Below, piece after piece: positions 7,892-14,989 of a stretch of 23,815 bases of DNA; the first letter of the stretch is position 1, and each line of letters starts with the position of its first letter. Where the stretch lies: contig JAFXOO010000334.1 of assembly GCA_017528675.1 (NCBI GenBank), positions 1 to 23,815 of the forward strand, in the 5' to 3' direction. Source of the DNA: Oscillospiraceae bacterium (lineage in GTDB: Bacteria; Bacillota; Clostridia; Oscillospirales; Ruminococcaceae). Made by a program: the position numbers and the translations under genes. The notes beneath the pieces are model-generated. The model was not told the origin of the DNA, searched no databases, and saw nothing but the letters and a program-made list of their open reading frames with translations.

Positions 7892-10261
7892 ATGTTGACT
7901 GCGATTCTGATGCCGCTGGCGGCATCGCTTCTGTTTGTGACCTTTGGCATGTACTGGCTCAGCCATGTCAAAAATCCGCCGGAGGTCAGCCTTCCCGGCC
8001 CACTTGCCCGCCTTGCGCAGGGCAAGCTCACAAAGGCGGCGCTTCTGCGCATCACCGCTGTGACGGCGGGTGCCGAGATTGTGCTGTTTGTGCTGCTTGA
8101 GCTGATCCGGACGGCCTGTATGTACACCGAGGAGAGCCATGTTCCGGCGCTTGTGCTGCTTCTGACGGCAGCGCTGCCGTTTGCGTACTTCTTTGCTGCG
8201 TGCCTGATGCCGGCAAAGCGCAGTGCCGGCAGGCTGCTCAGGGCGCTGGCAGTCTATTTTGCCGTGCTGCTCTGTGCGGAGGTCTGCCTGTTCAATGCCA
8301 AGAGCTTTACCAGGGAAAAGAATGCCACCGTGATTGCGCTGGAAACGGTTACTGCGGACAACGGCGGAACCTGCACCCTGCTGGACGGTGAGTTCATCAT
8401 CACCGGCGATGTGGCGCTCGAAATGACCGGTATTCCCGACGGCACACACGGCCTGATCGTGCGGATGGAGCAGGAGGAGGACATCAGCTCCCGCCTGGTG
8501 CATACCTGGCTGGACATGAAGGACGAGAACAGCCAGTATGGCTATGTGACGGCCTCGGACAAATATTCGATGTGCTATGACCGGGATACGACCTACACCA
8601 TCGACCCCTACGGCAGAATCTACAGCCTGAACCTGCACATTGCCTCTGTCACATCGCCGCTCACGTTGCATGAGATCGTGGCGGTCAGTGCACTGCCGTT
8701 CCGGTTCTCGCTGCTGCGCTATCTGTTGCTGGCGATACTCGGCACACTTGTGATCGCCGTGCTGGAGCTGCGGCTCTGGGAGATCCCCTACACCCGCACC
8801 CTCCCCCAGCGGATTGTGCTCGGCGTGGTGACGGCGGTCTGCACGCTGTCGGCGTGCTGCTTCTGGGCTGTGGGCGAGGAGCTGACGGAATACCGTGACG
8901 GCCAGAGCATTTCCGGACTTGACCCCTATATCCAGACCTTTGATGCCTTCCGGAAGGGTCAGGTCTATCTGGATCTGGAGCCGGATCCTGCACTTGCCGA
9001 GCTGGAGAATGTCTATGACAACAGTGAACGCCGTGAGAAAGGCGTGCTCTATCACTGGGATACGGCCTACAAGGACGGCAGGTATTACAGCTATTTCGGC
9101 GTAACGCCTGTGCTGGTGCTGTATGAGCCGTTCTATCTGCTGACCGGCAAGCTCCCTACGGTGCCGGTCACGGTAGATGTGTTTGCAACGCTGTCGGCGC
9201 TGCTGCTGTGTCTGACGATTTTAGCGGCGGTGCGGCTGATGACCCGGCGTCCGAATTTCCTGCTGCTGGTGCTGAGCCTTCCGGTTTCTGTGGGAACGGC
9301 ATCGGTCTACACCTGCTTGCAGTACACGGACAAATACTATGTGGCGGTTTCCTGCGGCATGTGCTTTGCGCTGCTGACGCTCTGGCTGGGGCTGTGGGCG
9401 TGCAGCATCCGAAAGCCGGTTCCCCGCTGCATTGTCATGGCGCTCGGAGGACTTTCGCTGGCGCTCTGTGTCGGCGCACGACCCACGATGGCGGTATCCT
9501 CGGCGGTGCTGGTGCCGTTCTTCCTGGGAATTCTGCTGCGCAGAACCAAGCCTCTCCCCGGCAGGCTGTTGCAGGCGGCATGCTTCCTGGTGCCGATGCT
9601 TGCAGGGATTGGCGGGCTGCTTGCCTATAACAGCGCACGCTTTGGCTCACCGTTTGATTTCGGTGCGGCCTACCAGCTCACCGTGAGTGATGTGCATGCC
9701 AACGGTCTGCGGCTGGGGCTGCTGCCGGCCGCACTGCGGCAGTACTTCTTCCAGTTCCCCTTCCCCCGCACCACATTCCCGTTCTTTGAGCCGATCAATT
9801 CGTCGCTGCGCTGCTATGGCCGGTATCTCTACACAGATGCGACCTATGGTGCCATGTCGATGCCGATGCTGCTGCTCGGAACGCTGCTGCTGCCAATGGC
9901 GCTGCGGAAGGGCAGCCGTCTGACGGTGTCCGGCATTTCTACACTCCAGAAGCGTGCGGCGCTGATTGTCTGCTTTGCCGTGCCGGTATTCCTTGCATGG
10001 GCAGATCTGTGTATCGGCGGCGTAAACCAGCGCTATGTCACGGACATTCTGCCGCTGCTGACGATCGGGGCGGTGATTGTGCTGCTGCGGACAACGGACG
10101 TCAGACGCCATCTCTACCGCTATGGCATCACGCTTGCGGCGCTTGGCGTGACCTTTGTCATGATCTGGCTGCTGATGATCGGGCTGCGGGACTGCGCACT
10201 GCTGCGGCACTGCCCGACGCTCTATGATGCTGCCGAGGAAGCACTTATTTTCTGGCACTGA
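7892..10261 (+). CDS. Large polytopic membrane protein, GT-C glycosyltransferase-like
   Basis: The 789-residue product is not a family I can name with certainty. Four N-terminal membrane helices (about 2-24, 53-75, 85-107, 114-135) are followed by an extracytoplasmic domain at 136-268. Two more helices come next, then a loop near 330-425 with tyrosine-rich GLDPY, WDTAYKDGRYYSYFG and YEPFYLLTG, then several more helices. YNSARFGSPFDFG and QRYVTDILPLL in the C-terminal half resemble GT-C transferases that use polyprenyl-phosphate sugars. The role is inferred as wall- or lipid-glycan transfer. The start at 7892 follows GAGAGGAGAG. It is the last gene of the plus-strand run. Confidence 0.78.
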   Translation: MLTAILMPLAASLLFVTFGMYWLSHVKNPPEVSLPGPLARLAQGKLTKAALLRITAVTAGAEIVLFVLLELIRTACMYTEESHVPALVLLLTAALPFAYFFAACLMPAKRSAGRLLRALAVYFAVLLCAEVCLFNAKSFTREKNATVIALETVTADNGGTCTLLDGEFIITGDVALEMTGIPDGTHGLIVRMEQEEDISSRLVHTWLDMKDENSQYGYVTASDKYSMCYDRDTTYTIDPYGRIYSLNLHIASVTSPLTLHEIVAVSALPFRFSLLRYLLLAILGTLVIAVLELRLWEIPYTRTLPQRIVLGVVTAVCTLSACCFWAVGEELTEYRDGQSISGLDPYIQTFDAFRKGQVYLDLEPDPALAELENVYDNSERREKGVLYHWDTAYKDGRYYSYFGVTPVLVLYEPFYLLTGKLPTVPVTVDVFATLSALLLCLTILAAVRLMTRRPNFLLLVLSLPVSVGTASVYTCLQYTDKYYVAVSCGMCFALLTLWLGLWACSIRKPVPRCIVMALGGLSLALCVGARPTMAVSSAVLVPFFLGILLRRTKPLPGRLLQAACFLVPMLAGIGGLLAYNSARFGSPFDFGAAYQLTVSDVHANGLRLGLLPAALRQYFFQFPFPRTTFPFFEPINSSLRCYGRYLYTDATYGAMSMPMLLLGTLLLPMALRKGSRLTVSGISTLQKRAALIVCFAVPVFLAWADLCIGGVNQRYVTDILPLLTIGAVIVLLRTTDVRRHLYRYGITLAALGVTFVMIWLLMIGLRDCALLRHCPTLYDAAEEALIFWH

Positions 10262-10291
10262 GCGAAATCCCTTTTGCCGGATGACTGTTTT

Positions 10292-10327
10292 AAAAAAAGG
10301 GGACGCCCTCTCTTGCAGGGCGTCCCC
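10292..10327 (-). terminator. Terminator in the convergent gap, strongest for the minus strand
   Basis: GGGGACGCCCT (10299-10309) pairs perfectly over 11 bp with AGGGCGTCCCC (10317-10327) across a seven-base loop. Seven A residues at 10292-10298 give a T-run when read on the minus strand, so it best ends transcription coming from the penicillin-binding protein gene. On the plus strand TCTGTCTGTC follows, a weaker tract that may still help end the GT-C transcript. Confidence 0.8.
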
Positions 10328-10330
10328 TCT

Positions 10331-10491
10331 GTCTGTCAAAAAAGTGATTTTGCAGGGTTCGGGGCGATAGCCCCCAATGCTAACAACTTAGCAGAATAAA
10401 ACCTGCGGGTGCAGGGCGGTCACCGCCCTGCCGAGGGTGGTTTAGGAGGGGCGAGCAGCCCCTCCTGAGTCGGCGCAAGCCGACAAAAAAG
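10331..10491 (+). repeat. Palindromic interspersed repeat, copy A
   Basis: Positions 10374-10491 recur, inverted, at 16914-17031 with about three mismatches in 118 bases. It contains hairpins GGGCGG/CCGCCC, GAGGGGC/GCCCCTC and GTCGGC/GCCGAC in series. Positions 10331-10374 form a separate module shared with 14025-14068 in the hpf leader, ending in a GGGGC/GCCCC hairpin. No coding potential is apparent. It fills most of the convergent gap between the GT-C-like gene and the penicillin-binding protein gene. Confidence 0.85.
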
Positions 10492-10544
10492 ATGCAAGCA
10501 GATGCGCCGCCAAGCCGTCAGGCGGGCTTTGTGCGGTGCTGCCT

Positions 10545-11915
10545 TTATTCTTCCAGTGCGCTTTTCAGGTTTTGCAGCATCACACCGGCAATGTCGCTGG
10601 TGGAGACTTCGCCTCTGACACGGTTCTCGATCATGATGCAGAAGGCAACCGGGAAGTCCTTGTCATCCACAAAGCCCGTCAGGAGGGAATTCTCCTCCGT
10701 GCCGTTCTTCACCTGCGCTGTGCCGCTCTTGACACCGATGTCTGTGCCGGGGAGGATTTCTGCGTAGTTCTCCTTGCCGTTCCGGAGCATAATGTCCCGG
10801 ATATAGGCAGCATTCCGTGCAGAGAACATCTCGCTGCCGGTTCTGGTGACGGCCTCGTTGATACGGTCACCGCCGACGGAGTTTGTGTAGGCGATCAGAT
10901 AGGGCATGGTCGCACAGCCGGTCTGGTTGGCAATGGCACTCTGCCATACCATCATTTGCAGCGGGGAGACAAGCGTTGTGCCCTGCCCCATGCAGCCCCA
11001 CTGGGAATCAAAATCATCCTTGTCGGAGACATCCGTTGAGGCTGTGTAGGCGCTGATACCGTTGATGTCAAGATAGCCCTGGTCGCCCTGGCCGTTGACA
11101 CGGTAGCCCATGCTGCGGTAGGTTTTCTGGATATCCGCCAGTGTCCAGTCCGGATCCTCCACAAGCTGCGCAAAGAAGGGATTGCAGCTATTGGCGAAAG
11201 CATCATAGATATCCTGGGTGCCGTGACCGTCGCTGTGGTGGCACTTGATGAGCTGACTGTGGTTGTTGTTGTAGACACCCTCGCAGGAAAAACGCTTGCT
11301 GCACAGTGTCTCATAGCCCATGCTTTCGAGTGCCGCAATGGTCGTTGAGATCTTCTGGGTCGAGCCGGGAACGGTCGGGTAAAAGACCTTGCAGAGCAGG
11401 CTGCCCTCCTTCAGGGTGGACAGGTCGTTGTAGCGGTTGAGAATGTTGACGTTCGGTCTGGACAGGCAGACATAGATCTCGCCTGTCACATAGTTATACG
11501 CCACCGCACAGCCGTCCTTGCTGCCGAAGGCATCATAGACCTTCCGGTTGACGCTGTGGTCAAGGGTGGTGTGGATTGCCGCCTTGCCGTCCTTCTGCTC
11601 ACCGAGCATGAAGCTGAAATTGGCAAGCTGTGCCTTGTTCTGGGAAACAAGGGTGTTGGTCATCTGGCGGGAATCATCCCCGATCAGGTTGCCGACATCC
11701 ACGAAGTGGTCGCCGCCGTAGTCCTCGGCGGTGGCGTGCGGGTCAAACAGTACATCACCGGTGCGGTCATATACGCAGCCGAGCGAGGCAGAGCTTGCGT
11801 GCGAGATATAGAATCCGGAATCACGCTGCAACCGGTAGATCAGGTACCCGAACCCGATCAGGAAAATCAGCAGCATAATGGTGATGAGATGCTGCCCTCT
11901 GCGGATACTTTTCAT
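10545..11915 (-). CDS. Class B penicillin-binding protein (PbpA/FtsI-like transpeptidase)
   Basis: This transpeptidase cross-links peptidoglycan outside the membrane. The 456-residue product has one N-terminal membrane anchor (about 10-28), a short pedestal region and a transpeptidase domain. The active-site motifs are STQK at 185-188 (serine nucleophile S185), SCN at 243-245 and KSGT at 396-399. It lacks the long pedestal of FtsI or PBP2 and is closest in size and layout to actinobacterial PbpA. AGGAGG eight bases upstream sets the start. Its ATG overlaps the SEDS gene stop as ATGA, implying coupled synthesis of a SEDS-bPBP pair. Whether it serves septation, elongation or sporulation is not visible. 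Confidence 0.92.
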   Translation of the reverse strand: MKSIRRGQHLITIMLLIFLIGFGYLIYRLQRDSGFYISHASSASLGCVYDRTGDVLFDPHATAEDYGGDHFVDVGNLIGDDSRQMTNTLVSQNKAQLANFSFMLGEQKDGKAAIHTTLDHSVNRKVYDAFGSKDGCAVAYNYVTGEIYVCLSRPNVNILNRYNDLSTLKEGSLLCKVFYPTVPGSTQKISTTIAALESMGYETLCSKRFSCEGVYNNNHSQLIKCHHSDGHGTQDIYDAFANSCNPFFAQLVEDPDWTLADIQKTYRSMGYRVNGQGDQGYLDINGISAYTASTDVSDKDDFDSQWGCMGQGTTLVSPLQMMVWQSAIANQTGCATMPYLIAYTNSVGGDRINEAVTRTGSEMFSARNAAYIRDIMLRNGKENYAEILPGTDIGVKSGTAQVKNGTEENSLLTGFVDDKDFPVAFCIMIENRVRGEVSTSDIAGVMLQNLKSALEE

Positions 11916-13270
11916 ACCTTCGGCCTCCTGTTCTGCGGGGTGTTGCCGAGCGATTTTCTGCTGTTCTTCTTATGCAGGAAGGGGAGCGACGGCAGCTCGG
12001 CAGCGGCATCCTCCCGCAGCTTCTCCGCCTTGTGCCGGAACAGCGGTGACTGACCTGCCTTGAGCATACCCACCATGAACCCGCAGGTCACCAGCGAGCT
12101 GCCGCCCTGCGAGATGAAGGGCAGCGTCACACCCGTGAACGGAATCAGATTGCAGGAGCCGAAGATGTTCAGCGACATCTGGGCAACGAAGGCAGCGACA
12201 ATACCGGCGGTCATTGTGGCGTGGTAATAGCTTTTGGGCGGGTTCATGAGGACGGTGGTGAGCATGATGAGCACAATCAGCACGGCAATGCCGGCATACA
12301 GCAGCCCCCACTCCTCACAGATGGTCGAGAATACAATGTCGGATTCATAGGCGAATACCTTGTGGAGATTCCCCTGCCCCGGTCCGAGGCCGAGCCAGCC
12401 GCCCCTTGCGATGCCGATGAGCGCCTGACACTGCTGGTAGCCGGAGCCGTACTGGTCTGCCCAGATATCCACATGCAGACGCTCCTGTACATAGGCAGGC
12501 GCCAGCTTCCATGCGGCAAGCAGCACCAGCACGCCGCAGACTGCGGCAACGGCAATCCAGGTCTTGGAGATCTTGGCTCTCGGATAGCAGAAACGGCACA
12601 CCACGGCGCATGCAAAGACCGCCGCAAAGGTCGGCAGACTGCCCAGGTCACGGCACCACCATTGCAGACCGAAGATGACGAGCGTCGCCCCCAGCACGCA
12701 GAGCGTGTCCGGCGAGACATAGAAGAACGTGACCTTGATCTTTTTGTGCAGCTCGACGATGGATGCCGCACAGACCAGGATATAGCAGGGCTTGATGAAT
12801 TCCGATGGCTGGATGGAGAAGCCCTTGAAGGTGATCCACATGCTGCGTCCGCCCGTAAAGAGCAGAATGCAGGCGATGAGAATGCCGATGACGAGGTAGA
12901 TGTACTTCTTCTGGTGGCGGATCCACTCGTGGTTGCGGGTCAGCAGGAAGCCGATTTCGCAGGAAATCAGCGATGCCACACAGGTGATGAGAAACTTGAC
13001 GGAAAGATGCACGCCCCCGAAGCAGGACTGGAAAATCAGGCTCATGTTCAGGATGCCGAGCAGCATCAGGTCAAGCGTATAGGTCATCTGGCGGTAGCAG
13101 AGCGATGCGATGATGCCCACAAGGTCGAGGCCGAGCACCGCACAGGCGAGCATAATGAGGTCTTTCGGGGATTCGTAATTGCCCCGCACCAGCACGATGC
13201 CGAGCATGGAGGCGTGCGTCAGCAGCAGCAGCGACACGACACCTGCATAGGATAATCCGTTTTTATACAT
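11912..13270 (-). CDS. SEDS-family peptidoglycan glycosyltransferase (FtsW/RodA/SpoVE)
   Basis: SEDS proteins polymerise lipid II into glycan strands and work with a cognate class B PBP. The 452-residue product has about ten membrane helices. Conserved motifs are FSIQPSEFIK at 151-160, the RDLG at 207-210, WADQYGSGYQ at 270-279 with probable catalytic D272, GGWLGLGPGQG near 290-300, YESDIVFSTICEEWG at 308-322 and the TGVTLPFISQGGSS loop. The C-terminal tail is basic and cytoplasmic. The ATG at 13270 has AAGGGAGG upstream and overlaps the FHA gene by 8 bases; a longer in-frame extension would lie entirely inside that gene. Confidence 0.94.
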   Translation of the reverse strand: MYKNGLSYAGVVSLLLLTHASMLGIVLVRGNYESPKDLIMLACAVLGLDLVGIIASLCYRQMTYTLDLMLLGILNMSLIFQSCFGGVHLSVKFLITCVASLISCEIGFLLTRNHEWIRHQKKYIYLVIGILIACILLFTGGRSMWITFKGFSIQPSEFIKPCYILVCAASIVELHKKIKVTFFYVSPDTLCVLGATLVIFGLQWWCRDLGSLPTFAAVFACAVVCRFCYPRAKISKTWIAVAAVCGVLVLLAAWKLAPAYVQERLHVDIWADQYGSGYQQCQALIGIARGGWLGLGPGQGNLHKVFAYESDIVFSTICEEWGLLYAGIAVLIVLIMLTTVLMNPPKSYYHATMTAGIVAAFVAQMSLNIFGSCNLIPFTGVTLPFISQGGSSLVTCGFMVGMLKAGQSPLFRHKAEKLREDAAAELPSLPFLHKKNSRKSLGNTPQNRRPKV

Positions 13271-13820
13271 GCTTTCTGCCTCCCTTCTTCTGAGGCTGTG
13301 TTTTTCTGACGGCGGCACGCTTTGGCGCAGCCGCTTTTTTCGGTGCAGACTTCTTCTGCGGGGGCTTCCGGTGTGCGGAAGCGCCGCCGGCATGATCGGT
13401 CACAAGAAGCTGCACACTGCCGAGCCGGATCACATCGCCGGGGATGAGCTTGGCGTGCTGCACCTGCCGTTCGTTGACAAAGGTGCCGCTCTTGGAGCCG
13501 AGGTCGGTGATGCTCCAGATGCCGCCTGTGACAGTCATGACCGCATGATAGCGGGAGACAGAAGGATCAGCAAGCCGGATGTCGGCAGAGATATGCCGTC
13601 CGAGCAGAATCTCGTCCGCCGAAAGCGGATAGCTCACATCCTGGAAGCGCAGTGCCACACCGGAGCCGACCTTCTCCCAGCGCTTCTGGCAGAGCCGGCT
13701 TTCACGGTTGGCGGCAAAAATGATTGAGATGGCAAATAAATCCAGTATCAGCACCGCAGCGGCGCAGAGAATCAGATCCGGTACTTCAAGACCGGAAATC
13801 AATTCCCAGAGCTCTTTCAA
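13263..13820 (-). CDS. Membrane-anchored FHA-domain protein with basic tail
   Basis: FHA domains bind phosphothreonine, usually on Ser/Thr-kinase substrates. The product is 185 residues from a TTG at 13820. One membrane helix (about 14-37) is followed by the FHA domain at about 57-142, with LGRH (R75), PSVSRYH (S90, H93) and SGTFVN (N116) as the phosphopeptide-contact motifs. The last 35 residues are dominated by K, R, P and A. An in-frame ATG at 13829 abuts AAGGAG with no spacer, whereas the TTG sits nine bases after it, so TTG is favoured. It leads the FHA-SEDS-PBP operon and may recruit the wall synthases to a phosphorylated partner. Confidence 0.88.
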   Translation of the reverse strand: MKELWELISGLEVPDLILCAAAVLILDLFAISIIFAANRESRLCQKRWEKVGSGVALRFQDVSYPLSADEILLGRHISADIRLADPSVSRYHAVMTVTGGIWSITDLGSKSGTFVNERQVQHAKLIPGDVIRLGSVQLLVTDHAGGASAHRKPPQKKSAPKKAAAPKRAAVRKTQPQKKGGRKHV

Positions 13821-13853
13821 TTGAATCATCTCCTTGTGTGTTTCTGTCCTTCT

Positions 13854-13882
13854 ATTATAGTACTTTTTTCGGAATTCTGCAA
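13854..13882 (-). promoter_or_regulatory. Sigma-A promoter of the FHA-SEDS-PBP operon
   Basis: Reading the minus strand, TTGCAG (13882-13877) is followed by a 17-base spacer and TATAAT (13859-13854). The distance to the TTG start is about 30 bases. Confidence 0.75.
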
Positions 13883-13963
13883 CCATCTTTCCGAATTTCA
13901 ACTATTTTTAACCGAAAATTCATGAACGGGTGCTGTTTTTACATAATTTTTTTATAAAAGTAC

Positions 13964-13992
13964 TTGAATTATTTGGACAAATGTGATATAAT
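13964..13992 (+). promoter_or_regulatory. Sigma-A promoter of hpf
   Basis: TTGAAT (13964-13969), a 17-base spacer and TATAAT (13987-13992) with an extended TG at 13984-13985. Transcription should begin near 13999, giving a leader of about 170 bases before hpf. It is divergent from the FHA operon promoter. Confidence 0.8.
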
Positions 13993-14003
13993 AGAAGCAT
14001 CAT

Positions 14004-14152
14004 CCGGAGGTGTAACTACCGTCAGTCTGTCAAAAAAGCTGTTTTGCAGGGTACGGGGCGGCAGCCCCGATCAGGGTGCAGGGGGCGCTCCGCAGTGCGC
14101 CGGCACCAGAAAAGGGACTTTATCGACAAGCTGCCGGAGGTGTAACTTCCGT
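14004..14152 (+). repeat. Repeat element C in the hpf leader with flanking 19-bp direct repeats
   Basis: CCGGAGGTGTAACTACCGT (14004-14022) recurs at 14134-14152 with one mismatch. The 111 bases between them hold module 14025-14068, shared with copy A at 10331-10374, and module 14081-14114, shared with copy B at 17035-17068 (about 28 of 34 bases). Inner hairpins are CGGGGC/GCCCCG and GGCGC/GCGCC. The arrangement looks like a small non-coding element with a target duplication. Confidence 0.7.
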
Positions 14153-14170
14153 GTAAAGGAGGAACTTATT

Positions 14171-14695
14171 TTGAATGTTACAGTAAATGCGAAGAAAATG
14201 CAGATCTCACAATCCTTTACGGACCACGCACAGAAGCGTCTGGATGCCAAGCTGGACAAATTCTTTGGTGACGAAGCAGATGTCAAGGTCATGCTCAGCG
14301 AGCTGAAGGGAAACATCGTCCTGGAGCTGACGGTGCGCTACAATCAGATGATCTTCCGCTCCGAACAGCAGGCGGTTGACAAGAACGATGCGCTTGATGC
14401 GGCGATCGACAAAATCATCCGTCAGATCCGCAAGAACAAGACCCGCCTTGAGAAGCGCCTGAAGGATTCCGCCTTCAAGCAGGAATTCCAGGATACGGTG
14501 GAGGAGGCCGATATCCAGGTGCTCCGCAGCAAGAAGTTCAAGCTCCGCCCGATGTCTGCGGAGGAGGCTGTGCTCCAGATGAACATGCTGGGCCATTCCT
14601 TCTTCATGTTCAAGAATGCAGCAACCGGGGCAATCAACGTGGTTTACCGCCGTGATGATGACGGCTATGCCATTCTGGAGCCTGACGAGGACTGA
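14171..14695 (+). CDS. hpf: Long-form ribosome hibernation-promoting factor (HPF/RaiA)
   Basis: Long HPF binds the small-subunit decoding region and dimerises 70S ribosomes into inactive 100S particles in slow growth. The 174-residue product starts at TTG 14171, eight bases after AAAGGAGG (14155-14162); no usable in-frame ATG is near. The N-terminal S30AE domain is about 1-100, with SQSFTDHAQKRLDAKLDKFF and a lysine- and arginine-rich helix near 80-100. The C-terminal dimerisation domain is at about 115-170 (KFKLRPMSAEEAVLQMNMLG, FFMFKN, VVYRRDDDGYAILEP). It is monocistronic, with its own promoter and terminator. Confidence 0.95.
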   Translation: MNVTVNAKKMQISQSFTDHAQKRLDAKLDKFFGDEADVKVMLSELKGNIVLELTVRYNQMIFRSEQQAVDKNDALDAAIDKIIRQIRKNKTRLEKRLKDSAFKQEFQDTVEEADIQVLRSKKFKLRPMSAEEAVLQMNMLGHSFFMFKNAATGAINVVYRRDDDGYAILEPDED

Positions 14696-14706
14696 TGTAA
14701 GTTATG

Positions 14707-14737
14707 ACCGCCCTGCACTGCGCAGGGCGGTTTTTTT
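14707..14737 (+). terminator. Intrinsic terminator of hpf
   Basis: ACCGCCCTGC (14707-14716) pairs with GCAGGGCGGT (14722-14731) over 10 bp with a five-base loop, and Ts run through 14737. Confidence 0.92.
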
Positions 14738-14767
14738 AAAAGTGGAAAAGATTTTTTGAAAAAACCC

Positions 14768-14796
14768 TTGACAAACGGATTGCTTTGTGATATAAT
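14768..14796 (+). promoter_or_regulatory. Sigma-A promoter of tRNA-Arg
   Basis: A consensus TTGACA (14768-14773), 17-base spacer and consensus TATAAT (14791-14796) with extended TG. The 11 bases TGTGATATAAT are identical to those in the hpf promoter. The start would be near 14803, about 12 bases before the tRNA. Confidence 0.9.
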
Positions 14797-14814
14797 ATGA
14801 TTTGTTGACACGAT

Positions 14815-14891
14815 GTGCCTGTAGCTCAGCTGGATAGAGTGACTGGCTACGAACCAGTAGGTCGGGGGTTCGAGTCCCTTCAGGCACGCCA
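14815..14891 (+). tRNA. tRNA-Arg (anticodon ACG)
   Basis: The acceptor stem GTGCCTG (14815-14821) pairs with CAGGCAC (14881-14887), followed by discriminator G and an encoded CCA (14889-14891). The anticodon stem ACTGG/CCAGT (14842-14846, 14854-14858) encloses the loop CTACGAA, so the anticodon is ACG at 14849-14851. The D arm (GCTCAGCTGGATAGAGT) and the T arm with GTTCGAGTC are both present. In bacteria A34 is normally deaminated to inosine by TadA, allowing reading of CGU, CGC and CGA. Confidence 0.97.
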
Positions 14892-14911
14892 GCACGAAAC
14901 CCGTGCGGAAC

Positions 14912-14949
14912 AAATCGCACGCCGAGATGATCGGCGTGCGATTTTTCTT
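14912..14949. terminator. Terminator between tRNA-Arg and sdpI
   Basis: A 14-bp perfect stem, 14912-14925 with 14931-14944, encloses a GATGA loop and is followed by T-rich sequence on the plus strand. The minus-strand side has a shorter T-rich stretch, so it may also serve the convergent sdpI transcript. Confidence 0.88.
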
Positions 14950-14989
14950 TTTTCTGCGGCGGATCTGTGCCGGAGCTTCCCGGCGCCGG

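Noticed and set aside
12221..13255. A 344-codon plus-strand frame opposite the SEDS gene
   Set aside because: Low-complexity H/D/E-rich translation typical of the antisense of a membrane protein; no start signals.
14136..14156. Start-stop mini ORF GTGTAA after GGAGG just before the hpf ribosome site
   Set aside because: Spacing is acceptable, but six bases are too few to distinguish from chance and the upstream repeat copy lacks it.
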